A stretch of 64,000 nt of DNA from an uncultured Verrucomicrobiota bacterium (GTDB taxonomy: Bacteria > Verrucomicrobiota > Verrucomicrobiia > Limisphaerales > UBA1319), in NCBI GenBank assembly GCA_903845125.1, contig CAIMWS010000043.1:1-64000 (forward strand), written 5' to 3'. Below, in pieces: positions 9,348 to 18,822 of the stretch (the stretch's first letter is position 1; the number at the start of each line of letters is the position of its first letter). The position numbers and the translations under genes were made by a program. The notes under the pieces were generated by a model that did no database searches, was not told the DNA's origin, and saw only the letters and a program-made list of their open reading frames with translations.

Positions 9348-12300
9348 TCAGCCCCCATCCAGCCCCCGGATGAGCAGGTAACTATCAACGCCATCGAGAT
9401 GGAGTTTGCCACCAGACACATGGGCGTGGCCGTGGAGGACGCCTGGTGCCAGGCGGCCCATGGCATCCTGGGTGCCATCCTCAAAAGTCCAGCGGGCCAA
9501 CGGCTTCACCCGGCCCAGGTCGTTCAGCCGCAGAGCAGCCACTTCAGCATCCTCCAGTGCGGAATCATAAAGGCGCGCCTCCTCCACCGCACCGGCGAAC
9601 CAGCAAGCGCCGCTGGCCTCCAGGTGCCGCCGGCCGATCAGCAGGAGGGACGTTGGGCCAAAGCTCGTGGGTTGGACCGGGTAGCGCGTGCAGATCCGGC
9701 CGTCGCGAAACAGGGTCAACTGGCCGCCCCGATAAACGATGGCCACTTGCACCAGGGTGCGGGAATCCGCTGTTTCCACTGGCCAGGCGGATTGGTCGCC
9801 CAGGGTCCGGCGGAAGGCACCGCTCCCGGGCATCCACTTCCCGGGAGTTATTTCGCCGAAAACGATGGCATCAAAATCCGGCGTCCCCTGGTCCGCCAGT
9901 TTTTCAATGGTGAGCACACTCCCACCGCGCTGGGTCAGGTTGGAGGGGTAAACCCAAGCCACGAGCGTTTTGTCACCGATGGTGGCGCGCCGGCGGCGGG
10001 CGATGCTCTCCAGGCGGCGGCGTTCTTCCGGATCCTTGGTGGTGGCCAAACGGTCTCGAACCACCCCCGCCACGCGGGGATCGTCGCAAAATTCGAGCGC
10101 GGCCAGGGCATCCGCCCGAGCCTCCGGCCAAGGGCTGGCCAAGGCCGCTGCGGCGCCTTCCGGCAGGAAACCACCCAGACTCCACTTCACAGGAAGCGTC
10201 CGCACGGCGCCGATTTGGCCGTTGACGTCCACCGCCCACACCTGAGCGGTATGGGCATCCAGAATGGGAAACCGGCCCGGCGCTCCGCAACGGAACTTCC
10301 ATTCCCGGGAGCCGGCCTCGCAAGCCATGCGCACATCCGAACCCAGCCACCCGGCGGAGAGGTAAACACCCCGCAATTGCTCTGCTGGTGTGTCCACCTC
10401 AGCAGTGAAAGTGACTTCGCGATTCCCGCCCAGCAGCGGCGGATCCATGGCTGCCCGCAATACCTTGGGCAACCCCTTGCCGGCTGGAGCCGAGGCAGCT
10501 CTTGGAACGACCTCTGATTCGACGGGCCGGTCGAAGACCACTCGCGGCCCTACCGGCAGGCCGGATGGTTGCATCTCAGCCGATGGGATGGCTGGATAAT
10601 CCAGATACGGGCCAAGGAATTGGTCCGGCTGAAGGCCCACCAGGTGCAGGGACAGGGTGTTCGTTTGTCCCCATTTTACCACCCCACTCAGATCGGCGTA
10701 AAAAATGATTTTTACGCCACTGACACTGAAACAGGCCACTGGCACCTCAGCGCCACCGCACTCCAACCGCACTTCCCGCACCCGGGAGGCATCGACGAAT
10801 GGCAGCACCAGCCAAAGCCGGTCTGGGCGGGCCCAAGCGAAATTGTGCGGCAACTGCCGGTCTTTCCGCCACTGTTCAATCAGCGGACCGATCTCCACGA
10901 GGTTGGACGGCACGGCACGTTCCAAGGCCTCCCGGATGGCGGGATCCGCGGCGAAGGAAGTCTGCAGTGAAAGCCGCTCCTGGGCGGCGTGGAAGGGGAA
11001 GGAAAACCGCTGACCATCCGGCATTTGCCAATCATCGAGCCTCCGCACCGGCCCTGGGGCGGGTAAAACCACCGGCGCCGCGCTGATGTCGCGATCAGCT
11101 TCCCCAGGCGCCGCGGGTGCCAGTTCCAGCACCAGAACCTCGTATGCCGGCACTTCAAAGGTGATCCGTTCACCCGCCTGAAATACGCTCCGTTGGGAAA
11201 CTGGATCGACCCAAGCGGCCCCGTCGCGGGGATTCAATTCCCGCAAAGTATATTGGCCCGCCTGCCGCAATCCGATCTGATCATCCAGGCACAATTCCTT
11301 GCGGGCCGGACGTGGGGCGGGATTGCAGAGGAACAGGAAGCCATGGCTACCCTTGACACGGACCCATGCGTCGATGCCGCCAGGCTGGACCTGGTCGCCC
11401 AAGGCGAGGTTGTATTTCACCAGGTCGAAATTCTTCCGGGCCCAATCCAGCCACCGGTTGTAGAACTCCTTCATCCCCGGCACGAGGGCAACGTCTTCCG
11501 GCAGGATGCAAGCCGTGACGCTCCCCGCCGCAGCGAGACCGGAGAGTAAACTGTAACGCCAGCCGCCATGGTCCCAAACCTTCGGCAAACGGGGGTCGTA
11601 GCTATTCTCCCCGATGCGATGGGTCAAGGCATGATTCATCACCGAGGGCAGGAAACGGAAATTGCCGTTCCACCAGTTTTGCAAGCGGGCGCCATCGGCG
11701 TTTACCCGGTCATCGTGCAGGTCGGGATGGATGGTGGCGCCGTAAAAGATGGTTTGTTCCCAGTAGGATTCCTGCTGGTCAAAGTATTTAAAGCCCCACA
11801 AGCCATACTCCTTGCGGCCGTAATAGGCCATCAGGTAAAGGTTGGGGAACTCCCCTCGCAGTTTGCGCAACAGCTCATTGGATTTGCGCCAGCCGAGGTA
11901 TCCACCCTGGCCCGGCACGTGGCCATGCTGGTCGCTATAGCAGAAAAAGCCGTGGCCAGGACCCGGGTCCCACGACCAAAACTGAAGCTGGTGGCGGGCA
12001 ATGGTGTTACGCTGCACCGCATGCCACCAATTGGCAAAGCCCTCGCAGGCCAGGCAGTTTTCGCTGCTGATACCGCCCAGCGGTCCGATCCGCTTCCACT
12101 CCGGTTTTTCCGGCACAAACGGCAGATTACAGGCATTGCCTCGATCCCCTTGGGCGGCCACCCCCATATAAAAACCGTATTTCAGGCCCTTCTCGCCTGC
12201 ATATTGCAGAATGTGCTGAGCGGCTGAACCTTCCGGAGCCAGGTTCCAAAAGCTCGCAGCATCCGCCGCCGGCCGGTCGTAACGTACCAGCGGATTGAAA

Positions 12301-13229
12301 ACAACGAGGTCGCCGCCCAGCGCGCGGAAAGTATCCAGCACCCTCCGATATTGCCTTTCCGCCTCCGCCTGGACGGGTAATTGGGCAATGGGATACCAAT
12401 ACATGTACAGGATCGACAGGAAACGATCCTGGCGGGGGGCCAAATAATCAGCGGCAAACTGGCGCATGCCCTGGATTTCGTTCCAATCCAGCGGCACCTG
12501 CCCGGCGGGATTCCGGAAACGAGGGCGGTTTTCACCATCCCTGGTGCTGGTGACAGTACGCGGTGGATGATCCGCCAGCATCCGCCCACTGCGCCGATAG
12601 ACCCCCAGGAACTGCGGCTCGCTCTGGTATATTTCACCGGGGGCGATCCACATGGCGGGCGCGAAGGAAAAGGCCGCTTCGCGGCCATTCAACGCTGTTT
12701 CAAAAAACGGGTTTTCGATGCCGGTGAACAAACCACCCCGTTCCCAACGCAAAAAACTGGCCGTGGGGGCATACCAAAAAGTGTCATACTGGATCGCCTC
12801 CCGGGGAGCAGTCGCGAACACGGTCCGCCCCAAATCAAGCCGCTCCAGGAGCAGGCGCTCGGAGCCATTGGTAATGGTCAGCCATCGCTCAAAATAAGCG
12901 CAGCCAGGTCGCAAACGGTATTCCAAGGCTGCTGTGCCTTGATCGGGCAGGGAGAAGATAAAACGAGCACTTTCGCCATCGGTTGCCACCTGCAAAGGGG
13001 CGGTGCCGAGGTTGCTCAGGCTCCCCCGGCCGGATGCCAGCGTAAAACAGTCCGCTTCGATGGGATACGTTTCCCCGGCGATCAAGTTATCCACCTGTTG
13101 GAGATGGCCACCGGACGAAATCATAACCCGCAAGTGTTCGTTTTGCAGGCTGGCAGCCTTGGCAATGCCTGCGGCAAGGAAGGCTGCGCAAAGCAAGAAC
13201 TCGCACCCAATCCAAGTTATTTTGAGCAT
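9348..13229 (-). CDS. large secreted glycosidase-like protein with C-terminal LamG-type jelly roll
   Basis: About 1293 residues from the ATG at 13229. I chose this start because it gives a good signal peptide (MLKITWIGCEFLLCAAFLAAGIAKA) and an AAGG sequence lies eight bases upstream; the ORF track begins ten codons earlier. Residues about 25-250 are a beta-rich sandwich. A barrel-like region follows (SILYMYWYPIAQLPVQ, LQFWSWDPGPGHGF, LYLMAYYGRKEYG), reminiscent of GH36/GH27-type alpha-galactosidases, but catalytic residues are not certain. Near residue 1050 is a short HEAT-like stretch. The C-terminus is a LamG/concanavalin-like domain starting at the AWVYP strand, with the usual first strand (ARWTFEDG ... 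LHLDGVDSYLLI) placed last. The architecture resembles the 974-residue protein at 29965-32889. Confidence 0.78.
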   Translation of the reverse strand: MLKITWIGCEFLLCAAFLAAGIAKAASLQNEHLRVMISSGGHLQQVDNLIAGETYPIEADCFTLASGRGSLSNLGTAPLQVATDGESARFIFSLPDQGTAALEYRLRPGCAYFERWLTITNGSERLLLERLDLGRTVFATAPREAIQYDTFWYAPTASFLRWERGGLFTGIENPFFETALNGREAAFSFAPAMWIAPGEIYQSEPQFLGVYRRSGRMLADHPPRTVTSTRDGENRPRFRNPAGQVPLDWNEIQGMRQFAADYLAPRQDRFLSILYMYWYPIAQLPVQAEAERQYRRVLDTFRALGGDLVVFNPLVRYDRPAADAASFWNLAPEGSAAQHILQYAGEKGLKYGFYMGVAAQGDRGNACNLPFVPEKPEWKRIGPLGGISSENCLACEGFANWWHAVQRNTIARHQLQFWSWDPGPGHGFFCYSDQHGHVPGQGGYLGWRKSNELLRKLRGEFPNLYLMAYYGRKEYGLWGFKYFDQQESYWEQTIFYGATIHPDLHDDRVNADGARLQNWWNGNFRFLPSVMNHALTHRIGENSYDPRLPKVWDHGGWRYSLLSGLAAAGSVTACILPEDVALVPGMKEFYNRWLDWARKNFDLVKYNLALGDQVQPGGIDAWVRVKGSHGFLFLCNPAPRPARKELCLDDQIGLRQAGQYTLRELNPRDGAAWVDPVSQRSVFQAGERITFEVPAYEVLVLELAPAAPGEADRDISAAPVVLPAPGPVRRLDDWQMPDGQRFSFPFHAAQERLSLQTSFAADPAIREALERAVPSNLVEIGPLIEQWRKDRQLPHNFAWARPDRLWLVLPFVDASRVREVRLECGGAEVPVACFSVSGVKIIFYADLSGVVKWGQTNTLSLHLVGLQPDQFLGPYLDYPAIPSAEMQPSGLPVGPRVVFDRPVESEVVPRAASAPAGKGLPKVLRAAMDPPLLGGNREVTFTAEVDTPAEQLRGVYLSAGWLGSDVRMACEAGSREWKFRCGAPGRFPILDAHTAQVWAVDVNGQIGAVRTLPVKWSLGGFLPEGAAAALASPWPEARADALAALEFCDDPRVAGVVRDRLATTKDPEERRRLESIARRRRATIGDKTLVAWVYPSNLTQRGGSVLTIEKLADQGTPDFDAIVFGEITPGKWMPGSGAFRRTLGDQSAWPVETADSRTLVQVAIVYRGGQLTLFRDGRICTRYPVQPTSFGPTSLLLIGRRHLEASGACWFAGAVEEARLYDSALEDAEVAALRLNDLGRVKPLARWTFEDGTQDAMGRLAPGVLHGHAHVSGGKLHLDGVDSYLLIRGLDGG

Positions 13230-13339
13230 AAGATTGACCTTCACTCGGATGATGACCAAAACCGGCCCCTGATCCCGCCACAGAAGCGCCTGCTATAACA
13301 CGCCTTCATCCATAAAGACGCCAAACTCTGCTTCCCCTG

Positions 13340-14242
13340 CTATTTACCAAACGCCGCGGGCAATCCAAGGCGTTCAACGGGTGTAATCTCCCGCAAAGTG
13401 GACTTCCCCCCTTTTTCCAGGATGAACTCCCGCACCGCCAGCAAATCAAAGGGAGATTGATTGATGCTGGAGCGTAAGCGTATGGCCACCACTGGCGAGC
13501 CATCCAATCGGGCTTCAGCTACTCCCCTCTCAAAACGTGCGACCTCCTTCCAACGGCCATAGCCCCACGACAACTCCAAAACACCCTGGCGGAGGATATG
13601 GTCGCCATTGGCCAGGCCGGTGACGACCTTGACGCGATCGTAAGTATCAGGCTTCTCCAGCACCACCGTGAACGAATCGACCTCTTTGCGCGGCCCCCAG
13701 GTGAGGTGATAGGTTTCCAGGTCGCCATCGAAAGCGTGCAACGGATGGATCGCATCGTAACCCTGTCCGCGGTCGATGCCGGTCAAGGCCCAGCGCCAGT
13801 CCTCATCATTTTGGTTTTGCGAGGGCGAGTAAATCAGGGATGGCAGGGCATCACGCACGCGGGCTGGAATGGCGGGGCGGATCGGGTAGGAAAACGCCGG
13901 CCCCGTCAGAATCCCCATCTCCGCCAATCTTCCAACGTGGGTTTTAACTCGTTCCAGAAAGTCGTCGAAATCGGATCGGTCAATTCCCCATCCACGCTCC
14001 GCGAGCGCCAATACCCGGGGAAAGGCCTGGCTGTCGAGATGGTTTTCGGGAACCATCTCCCCCCACAAGCAGGCTTCCACTCCGAGGACATGCCGGCGCG
14101 CCTCCGGCGTCAACCCGGCGCCGGGCGGAGCGGGATCGAAATCATAGGTGGTCTTGAGCGTCGTCCGCTCGATATTATAGTTGATATAATGGTGGTTGCC
14201 GGTGGACATGATGACATCCATCCGCCCTTGGCGGCAGCCCAC
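13340..14242 (-). CDS. GH20 beta-N-acetylhexosaminidase, C-terminal part (separated by a frameshift)
   Basis: A 300-codon ORF that continues the GH20 gene of 14110-15504 in another frame. The first true residues are RMDVIMSTGNHHYINYN, equal to the GH20 barrel strand that usually follows a GGxxAAKxG segment, and the tail of the upstream ORF supplies exactly that segment (GGWAAAKG). Downstream come the conserved GVEACLWGEMVPE and FPRVLALAERGW, which close the active site, and then a beta-sandwich of about 130 residues that is probably carbohydrate-binding. The apparent start ATG at 14242 is an artefact of the frame change. The original gene would be about 720 residues. Confidence 0.82.
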   Translation of the reverse strand: MGCRQGRMDVIMSTGNHHYINYNIERTTLKTTYDFDPAPPGAGLTPEARRHVLGVEACLWGEMVPENHLDSQAFPRVLALAERGWGIDRSDFDDFLERVKTHVGRLAEMGILTGPAFSYPIRPAIPARVRDALPSLIYSPSQNQNDEDWRWALTGIDRGQGYDAIHPLHAFDGDLETYHLTWGPRKEVDSFTVVLEKPDTYDRVKVVTGLANGDHILRQGVLELSWGYGRWKEVARFERGVAEARLDGSPVVAIRLRSSINQSPFDLLAVREFILEKGGKSTLREITPVERLGLPAAFGK

Positions 14243-15504
14243 CCGCCGCTGCCATCATTATCCCAGCAGGTGAAGACCGCCCCGCTGGCCACGCCTCCCC
14301 AGCCGACAATTCGCCTGCCTCTGGATTCCACCATCTGCTTCACCCGCTCCATGAACCAGGCGTGCAGGTTGCCGACCTTTTTCTGCCGGGCCTGGCACTT
14401 GGGGCATTCGCCCCAGTAACGCATCTCCGCCTCGTCGCCCCCCACATGGATATAGGGACCGGGGAAAAGCTGCGCCACTTCCGCCAATACTCCGTCCAGG
14501 AACTCAAACACCTCGTCGTTGCCAGGGCAATATTCCGCACCACAAAGCGGATCAATCCCGAAAGACACCGCGGTTTTCCGCGTGCCAAAACAGTTTAATT
14601 CCGGATACGCCACCATGGCCGCCCCGGAATGGGAGGGCGTTTCGATTTCGGGCACAATCATGACGTATCGATCCCGGGCATAGGCTACTATCTCGCGGAT
14701 GTCGTCCTGGGTATAAAAGCCTCCAATACGGACACCATCGCCCAGATCTGCCCAGGCGCCTGCACTGGTCAGGCGCGGGTATTTTTTGATTTCAACCCGC
14801 CAGCCATCGGTGTCGGTCAGGTGCAGGTGGAGCCGGTTGAGCTTGTGGTAAGCCATCCAATCCAGGCATTTCTTTATCCCCTGCTTGCTGATGAAATGCC
14901 GGGACGGATCCAGCAAGACTCCGCGCCAAACAAACTGTGGCTGATCCACAATTTTCAAAACCGGGACGCTCCACTCCACATTGGCGGCCTGAACCAAGCT
15001 GCCGAACCGGGCGGGAACGAGTTGCCGCAAGGTCTGGCAGCCGTAAAAAAGGCCGGCGGGTTTGGCGGCCTTGATGGCCACGCGATCAGCCAGCACCTGC
15101 AGCTCATAACCTTCGTCACCGAACCGTTCAACCTCGCCCGACAAAGAGAGCCCAATGGCGTCGGCCGGAGTGTGGCCGGATGCTTCCGTTACCACTTTGA
15201 GCTGAAAACCCGTGGCCGGGGCAATAACGTCCGCCAGGTAATGCCCGATGGTTTCCGCCATCAGAGAGGCAGCAATGGTCGTCTGTGCCTTCAGTGTGAA
15301 CCGGCCTTCACCCGGCTCGATCCGGGCCGGGCGGGGAATGACCGCAATACCCTTGCCACGGTATTCCGCCAAAAGGGTGGCTGAGGACTTGTCAGCCGCG
15401 GAAACCGGCCAGGAACCTCCGGCCAGCCCACCGATCACGCAAAACCAAACCAGCCAGCGCGCCTGGCGGTTTTTTTGAATCGGATTATTAAAAGGATATT
15501 TCAT
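14110..15504 (-). CDS. GH20 beta-N-acetylhexosaminidase, N-terminal and catalytic part (frameshifted)
   Basis: A 464-codon ORF with a signal peptide (QARWLVWFCVIGGLAGGSWPVSAAD). Residues about 50-190 are the GH20b N-terminal domain. The barrel begins at FVWRGVLLDPSRHF and includes LNRLHLHLTDTDGWR and the catalytic HVGGDEAEMRYW, where the Asp-Glu pair (about residues 356-357) polarises the substrate acetamido group and donates the proton. The true frame ends near base 14227; the last about 40 codons (GWMSSCPPATTIIS...) are out of frame. The enzyme removes terminal beta-linked GlcNAc or GalNAc in the periplasm or outside. With the GH89 gene downstream, it suggests attack on N-acetylhexosamine-containing glycans. 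Confidence 0.88.
   Translation of the reverse strand: MKYPFNNPIQKNRQARWLVWFCVIGGLAGGSWPVSAADKSSATLLAEYRGKGIAVIPRPARIEPGEGRFTLKAQTTIAASLMAETIGHYLADVIAPATGFQLKVVTEASGHTPADAIGLSLSGEVERFGDEGYELQVLADRVAIKAAKPAGLFYGCQTLRQLVPARFGSLVQAANVEWSVPVLKIVDQPQFVWRGVLLDPSRHFISKQGIKKCLDWMAYHKLNRLHLHLTDTDGWRVEIKKYPRLTSAGAWADLGDGVRIGGFYTQDDIREIVAYARDRYVMIVPEIETPSHSGAAMVAYPELNCFGTRKTAVSFGIDPLCGAEYCPGNDEVFEFLDGVLAEVAQLFPGPYIHVGGDEAEMRYWGECPKCQARQKKVGNLHAWFMERVKQMVESRGRRIVGWGGVASGAVFTCWDNDGSGGWAAAKGGWMSSCPPATTIISTIISSGRRSRPPMISIPLRPAPG
14221..14235 (-). other. probable single-base deletion joining the two GH20 halves
   Basis: Read on the minus strand, the frame of the N-terminal half runs gcc aag ggc gga tgg. The GH20-like continuation needs gcc aag ggN cgg atg gat, one base more in the G run at about 14225-14227. 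The homology switches from one frame to the other at this point without missing residues. This is either a real inactivating deletion or a homopolymer assembly error. Confidence 0.7.
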
Positions 15505-15560
15505 GGTTTTGTCCCCGACCAGCAGACTGGATTTAAACTATTCCTGAGCGGTGTTTGGCG

Positions 15561-18332
15561 TCATTCATTGGCTGGTTCCGGCTGGCCGGGATTCACCATG
15601 ATTTCATCGGCAAAGAGCCAGGCATCAACCCCGGCGGCTGGATGAGGAGCGGGGATTTTGCCCGGATTCACCGCGCGCACGCGCAAAAAACGGGTCCGCA
15701 CTTCGAGGCCCGTGGCGGTGAGCGTTTCGCACCAGGCACCTTCCTGTTCCGGGCGGGTTTTGGCTTTAACCAGGGCCACTTCACGGAATGCTTCGCCATC
15801 GTCGGAAACTGCGATCCGGGCTTCCACGGGCAGGAAAATGCCCAAGCGCCTATCCTGCAGCACATGCACACCCACCTGCCGGATATCGGTGGCCACACCC
15901 AAATCGATGGTGGCCTCCAGGTCGCATCCGAGAAAACCGAGCCAATCGGGCAGCCGGTGGCCGGATGATTCCAGCTTCCCATTCACCAATCCCGCCGGAC
16001 CTTCGCCCGGGTATTGCGCCGCCGCGGGGTGGGCCAGGCGGATAGGTTTGCCCAAGGCTTGATGCTTCACCTGTTGCCGGCTGGTGGCGGTCAAGGCATC
16101 GTCGGGCAGCATCTGCCGCCGCAAGGCATCGAAGCCACCCGCAATTTTGGTCTGCCGCGTGTAATCCCAAAGGGATGTCTGCATCTGCCGCAAGGCCAGG
16201 ACGGCGGTAATCCAGCTTTGCGACCACCCACTTTCAATGCACCAGGCACCCCACCCCGCATCCGTGCTGGAGGCCCAATATTCCCAGCGTTTGAAATCAA
16301 AGGCGCGGAACCAACCGCCGTCCAATTCCGGGTGATCTTCGCTGCGGATTTGGATCCGGCACAGGAATTTCGCCAGCTTATCCTCCGCGTTCCGAAGGGA
16401 CGGGTCACCCGTGGCCGCCGCGGCTTCGTGCAGGGCGAGGAACGCAAAGTTGCAGGTGTAAAGCAGATCGCTTGCCGCATCGGCGTTGGATTGAATCAGG
16501 GGGGCTTCCGCGGTGCCATACGCCTCATTGGAGGCGGGCGGAGGGCAGCCTCCCTTGCCGGGCTGGCCGATCTCCTCCCGGATCGCCCCGCAGGCATCCT
16601 GGCCCGCCAGCAAATCCCGCGCCATCTGGTCCAGCCAGCCGCGATGCTCCGCGGTGTCTTCCACCCGCACCAGCCAGGCCAGCGCCAGCAGCATTTTCGC
16701 CCGCTCCTGCTGGATGCCATTGGTCCAGGTCCAGCGGCCGGGATAAGCGGCCAGGGTCGTGCGGATGGCGGTCTTCGCCCGGCGCAGGAACAAGCCGAAG
16801 CCGGTCTGTTTGTAGGCCCACAAATGGCAGGCCCAGGCCGTGGCCTGGTAGTGCGGCGCGCAACTGACATTCCAATCGTTGAAATAGGCGCGCCAGCCAG
16901 CCTGTTCCAAAGGCCCCTGGTCGATGCGGTCCGGCTGGAATCCCAGTTGGCCGCTGACGCGCAGGTTGGCCAGCAGGCATTTCATCAGCCGCTCATCGAA
17001 CCGATCCGTCCGCAGCGACGCGGCGGCCAGCATCATGCCCAACATGGACCGCGCATTGTCATCGCCGTAAAAGACCCCATAGCCATCCATCGAGCCGGGG
17101 CCGCAGTATTGGGGGGAGTCGTTCCAGCCAAACAAACCGTAACCCGGATGCTGGGGATTGGCGTGGTCGCCCAGCGACATCAACGATTGAAAATACAGCC
17201 AATCGCCGATGTTCGCGCCGGTTTTAAGCCAGCCTGGATTATCCAGGGCCACCCCCGCCGCGGCCATGGCACCGGCAATTTCCCCGTTGCAGTCAGATCT
17301 TCTCCACCACCGCACCGGTTGGGTGCCATCAGCGAAGATTCGGGCGTCGAAACCCTCCAGCACACCCAAAGAACCGTCGCCAGCGGGTCCATTCAAATCC
17401 GGCATCCGGGCGATGCGATGGCCCAGCGGCCAGTCCTGGGTCAAATCCACGTTGGCCGGGGGCGGATCCGGCGCATTGGCGGGCCGGTTATATTTCCCCA
17501 GCAGCGAAGGATGGACCAGCATCCGCGAATTGAAATACCAGCCGATGCCCCTTTGAATGGCCTGCCTTTCCACCGCTTCGGGCAGGGAATCTCCAGTGCC
17601 ATAGCTGGGCCGCACGCTGGGCGTCCACCTCAATTCGGTGGGCTGGCCGTCCGGCTGCAGCCAGGTGAAAATATACTTCCATATCTCCCGCCAGGCATCC
17701 TGGGGCGCGTATCGGCCCGTGATGAAATTGCTGAGCTTGGTGGCCGCCACCAGCACCTCCCCGGCCTCCTGGCGCACGGGCAATCTGAACAGGATCGGGA
17801 AGGATTCCTTTGCCAACCCGAACACAGCAGTGTCGAACCCCGCCACCCGGCCGAGGACAATTTCCGGATTCCCGGCCTTCACCGGCACAAAACGGCAGCC
17901 GTGGATGGCCAGGATGCGTAATTTGGCCAAACCCGGGGCGAAAGCGTCGGAGGCAATGACCGCCCGTTCCCAGTGGGTGCTTCGGGGCGCGCCGATTTCC
18001 ACCCCGGGCAGAAAGGATGGGTATTCCACATACAACCGGAGTTTTTTGGCGTCGGCTTCCTGAAACACCGAAGGGCCAAGGGCCGTCGTCATCGCCGGAT
18101 ACCCGTCGGCCAGTATCAGCACCCCGGACTTTTCCGGGGCGGCCAGCAGGGCGGCCTGGGGGGTGTCATACCTTTGCACTTCCATCCCATTCGCCAAGGC
18201 GGTTCGGAAAAGGTCGTTGGTGGCTGCACAACTGAAAAAAAGCGGTCTGGCGACGATGGGCAGGCTGTCGGCCAGCAGAATCAGGGCGGCGAGGAGGCAG
18301 GCTGCCCGGCGGCGCGGAATTGAATCATTCAT
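15561..18332 (-). CDS. large secreted protein with alpha/alpha-toroid-like core and C-terminal discoidin-like domain
   Basis: A 923-residue protein with a signal peptide (ACLLAALILLADSLPIVA). The first about 200 residues are an alpha/beta region (VLILADGYPAM, LRILAIHGCRFVPV) that recalls glutamine-amidotransferase-like or beta-galactosidase trimerisation folds. The long central region (about 270-700) is helical and Trp-rich with motifs such as LWAYKQTGFGLFLRRAK and LLYTCNFAFLALHEAA, as in (alpha/alpha)6-toroid glycosidases and lyases. The last about 150 residues look like an F5/8-type-C (discoidin) sandwich (ATIDLGVATDIRQVGVHV, FLRVRAVNPG). I cannot name the family. Its position between GH20 and GH78 genes supports a carbohydrate-active role. 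Confidence 0.72.
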   Translation of the reverse strand: MNDSIPRRRAACLLAALILLADSLPIVARPLFFSCAATNDLFRTALANGMEVQRYDTPQAALLAAPEKSGVLILADGYPAMTTALGPSVFQEADAKKLRLYVEYPSFLPGVEIGAPRSTHWERAVIASDAFAPGLAKLRILAIHGCRFVPVKAGNPEIVLGRVAGFDTAVFGLAKESFPILFRLPVRQEAGEVLVAATKLSNFITGRYAPQDAWREIWKYIFTWLQPDGQPTELRWTPSVRPSYGTGDSLPEAVERQAIQRGIGWYFNSRMLVHPSLLGKYNRPANAPDPPPANVDLTQDWPLGHRIARMPDLNGPAGDGSLGVLEGFDARIFADGTQPVRWWRRSDCNGEIAGAMAAAGVALDNPGWLKTGANIGDWLYFQSLMSLGDHANPQHPGYGLFGWNDSPQYCGPGSMDGYGVFYGDDNARSMLGMMLAAASLRTDRFDERLMKCLLANLRVSGQLGFQPDRIDQGPLEQAGWRAYFNDWNVSCAPHYQATAWACHLWAYKQTGFGLFLRRAKTAIRTTLAAYPGRWTWTNGIQQERAKMLLALAWLVRVEDTAEHRGWLDQMARDLLAGQDACGAIREEIGQPGKGGCPPPASNEAYGTAEAPLIQSNADAASDLLYTCNFAFLALHEAAAATGDPSLRNAEDKLAKFLCRIQIRSEDHPELDGGWFRAFDFKRWEYWASSTDAGWGAWCIESGWSQSWITAVLALRQMQTSLWDYTRQTKIAGGFDALRRQMLPDDALTATSRQQVKHQALGKPIRLAHPAAAQYPGEGPAGLVNGKLESSGHRLPDWLGFLGCDLEATIDLGVATDIRQVGVHVLQDRRLGIFLPVEARIAVSDDGEAFREVALVKAKTRPEQEGAWCETLTATGLEVRTRFLRVRAVNPGKIPAPHPAAGVDAWLFADEIMVNPGQPEPANE

Positions 18333-18351
18333 GGGAACTTCGTTGGGTGGT

Positions 18352-18822
18352 TTATTTTACAGTTTCCGGAATCGTGGATTGGAACCGATAAGTCCCGGAT
18401 CCGACGGCATATACAGCGGCCATATTTTCCAGGCGCAGGAATTTCACCCCTTCCGCCCGGGCGGCAGGCTGGCCGGATTCAGTGACCGATCCCGCATCGC
18501 TGGCCGGCACATACACCGTGGCGGTGGTGTTGGCGGGAATGACAAGGTCCAGGTTCCATTGGTTGCCGTCGCGCTGCCAGTGGCTGACAATGCGCCCGTG
18601 GGTGGAATCGTGATGGGCCTTCACCCAGGTCACGCCGCCAACGGGTGCAGGTTTGATGAGGATTTTCTTGAATCCCGGCCCTTCAGGATCGGGCCGGATT
18701 CCAGCCAGGCCCTCGTAGAACCAGGCGCCAGGGGTGCCCACTACTTGAATGATCTGGCTCCCCCACCCGCTCCAGGTTTCCGGCCAGGTCGTGACCTTGC
18801 GTTCCGGATCAAGAACCCCCAA
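18352..18822 (-). CDS. GH78 alpha-L-rhamnosidase, C-terminal part (separated by a frameshift)
   Basis: A 156-codon ORF that carries the missing end of the rhamnosidase encoded by 18741-22694. It contains TTWPETWSGW, which lines up with TSIWERWDGW of the intact GH78 at 56257-59508; the shared Glu is the family's likely general base. It continues through the C-terminal beta-sandwich with VIPANTTATVYVPASD and VTESGQP, close matches to VLIPANTTATVIIPAF and VTESGKP in the other gene. The nominal ATG is internal to the original gene, so this is a gene fragment and not an independent protein. Confidence 0.84.
   Translation of the reverse strand: MGVLDPERKVTTWPETWSGWGSQIIQVVGTPGAWFYEGLAGIRPDPEGPGFKKILIKPAPVGGVTWVKAHHDSTHGRIVSHWQRDGNQWNLDLVIPANTTATVYVPASDAGSVTESGQPAARAEGVKFLRLENMAAVYAVGSGTYRFQSTIPETVK

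Noticed and set aside
16014-17921. 635-codon plus-strand ORF
   Set aside because: Antisense shadow of the toroid/discoidin gene.
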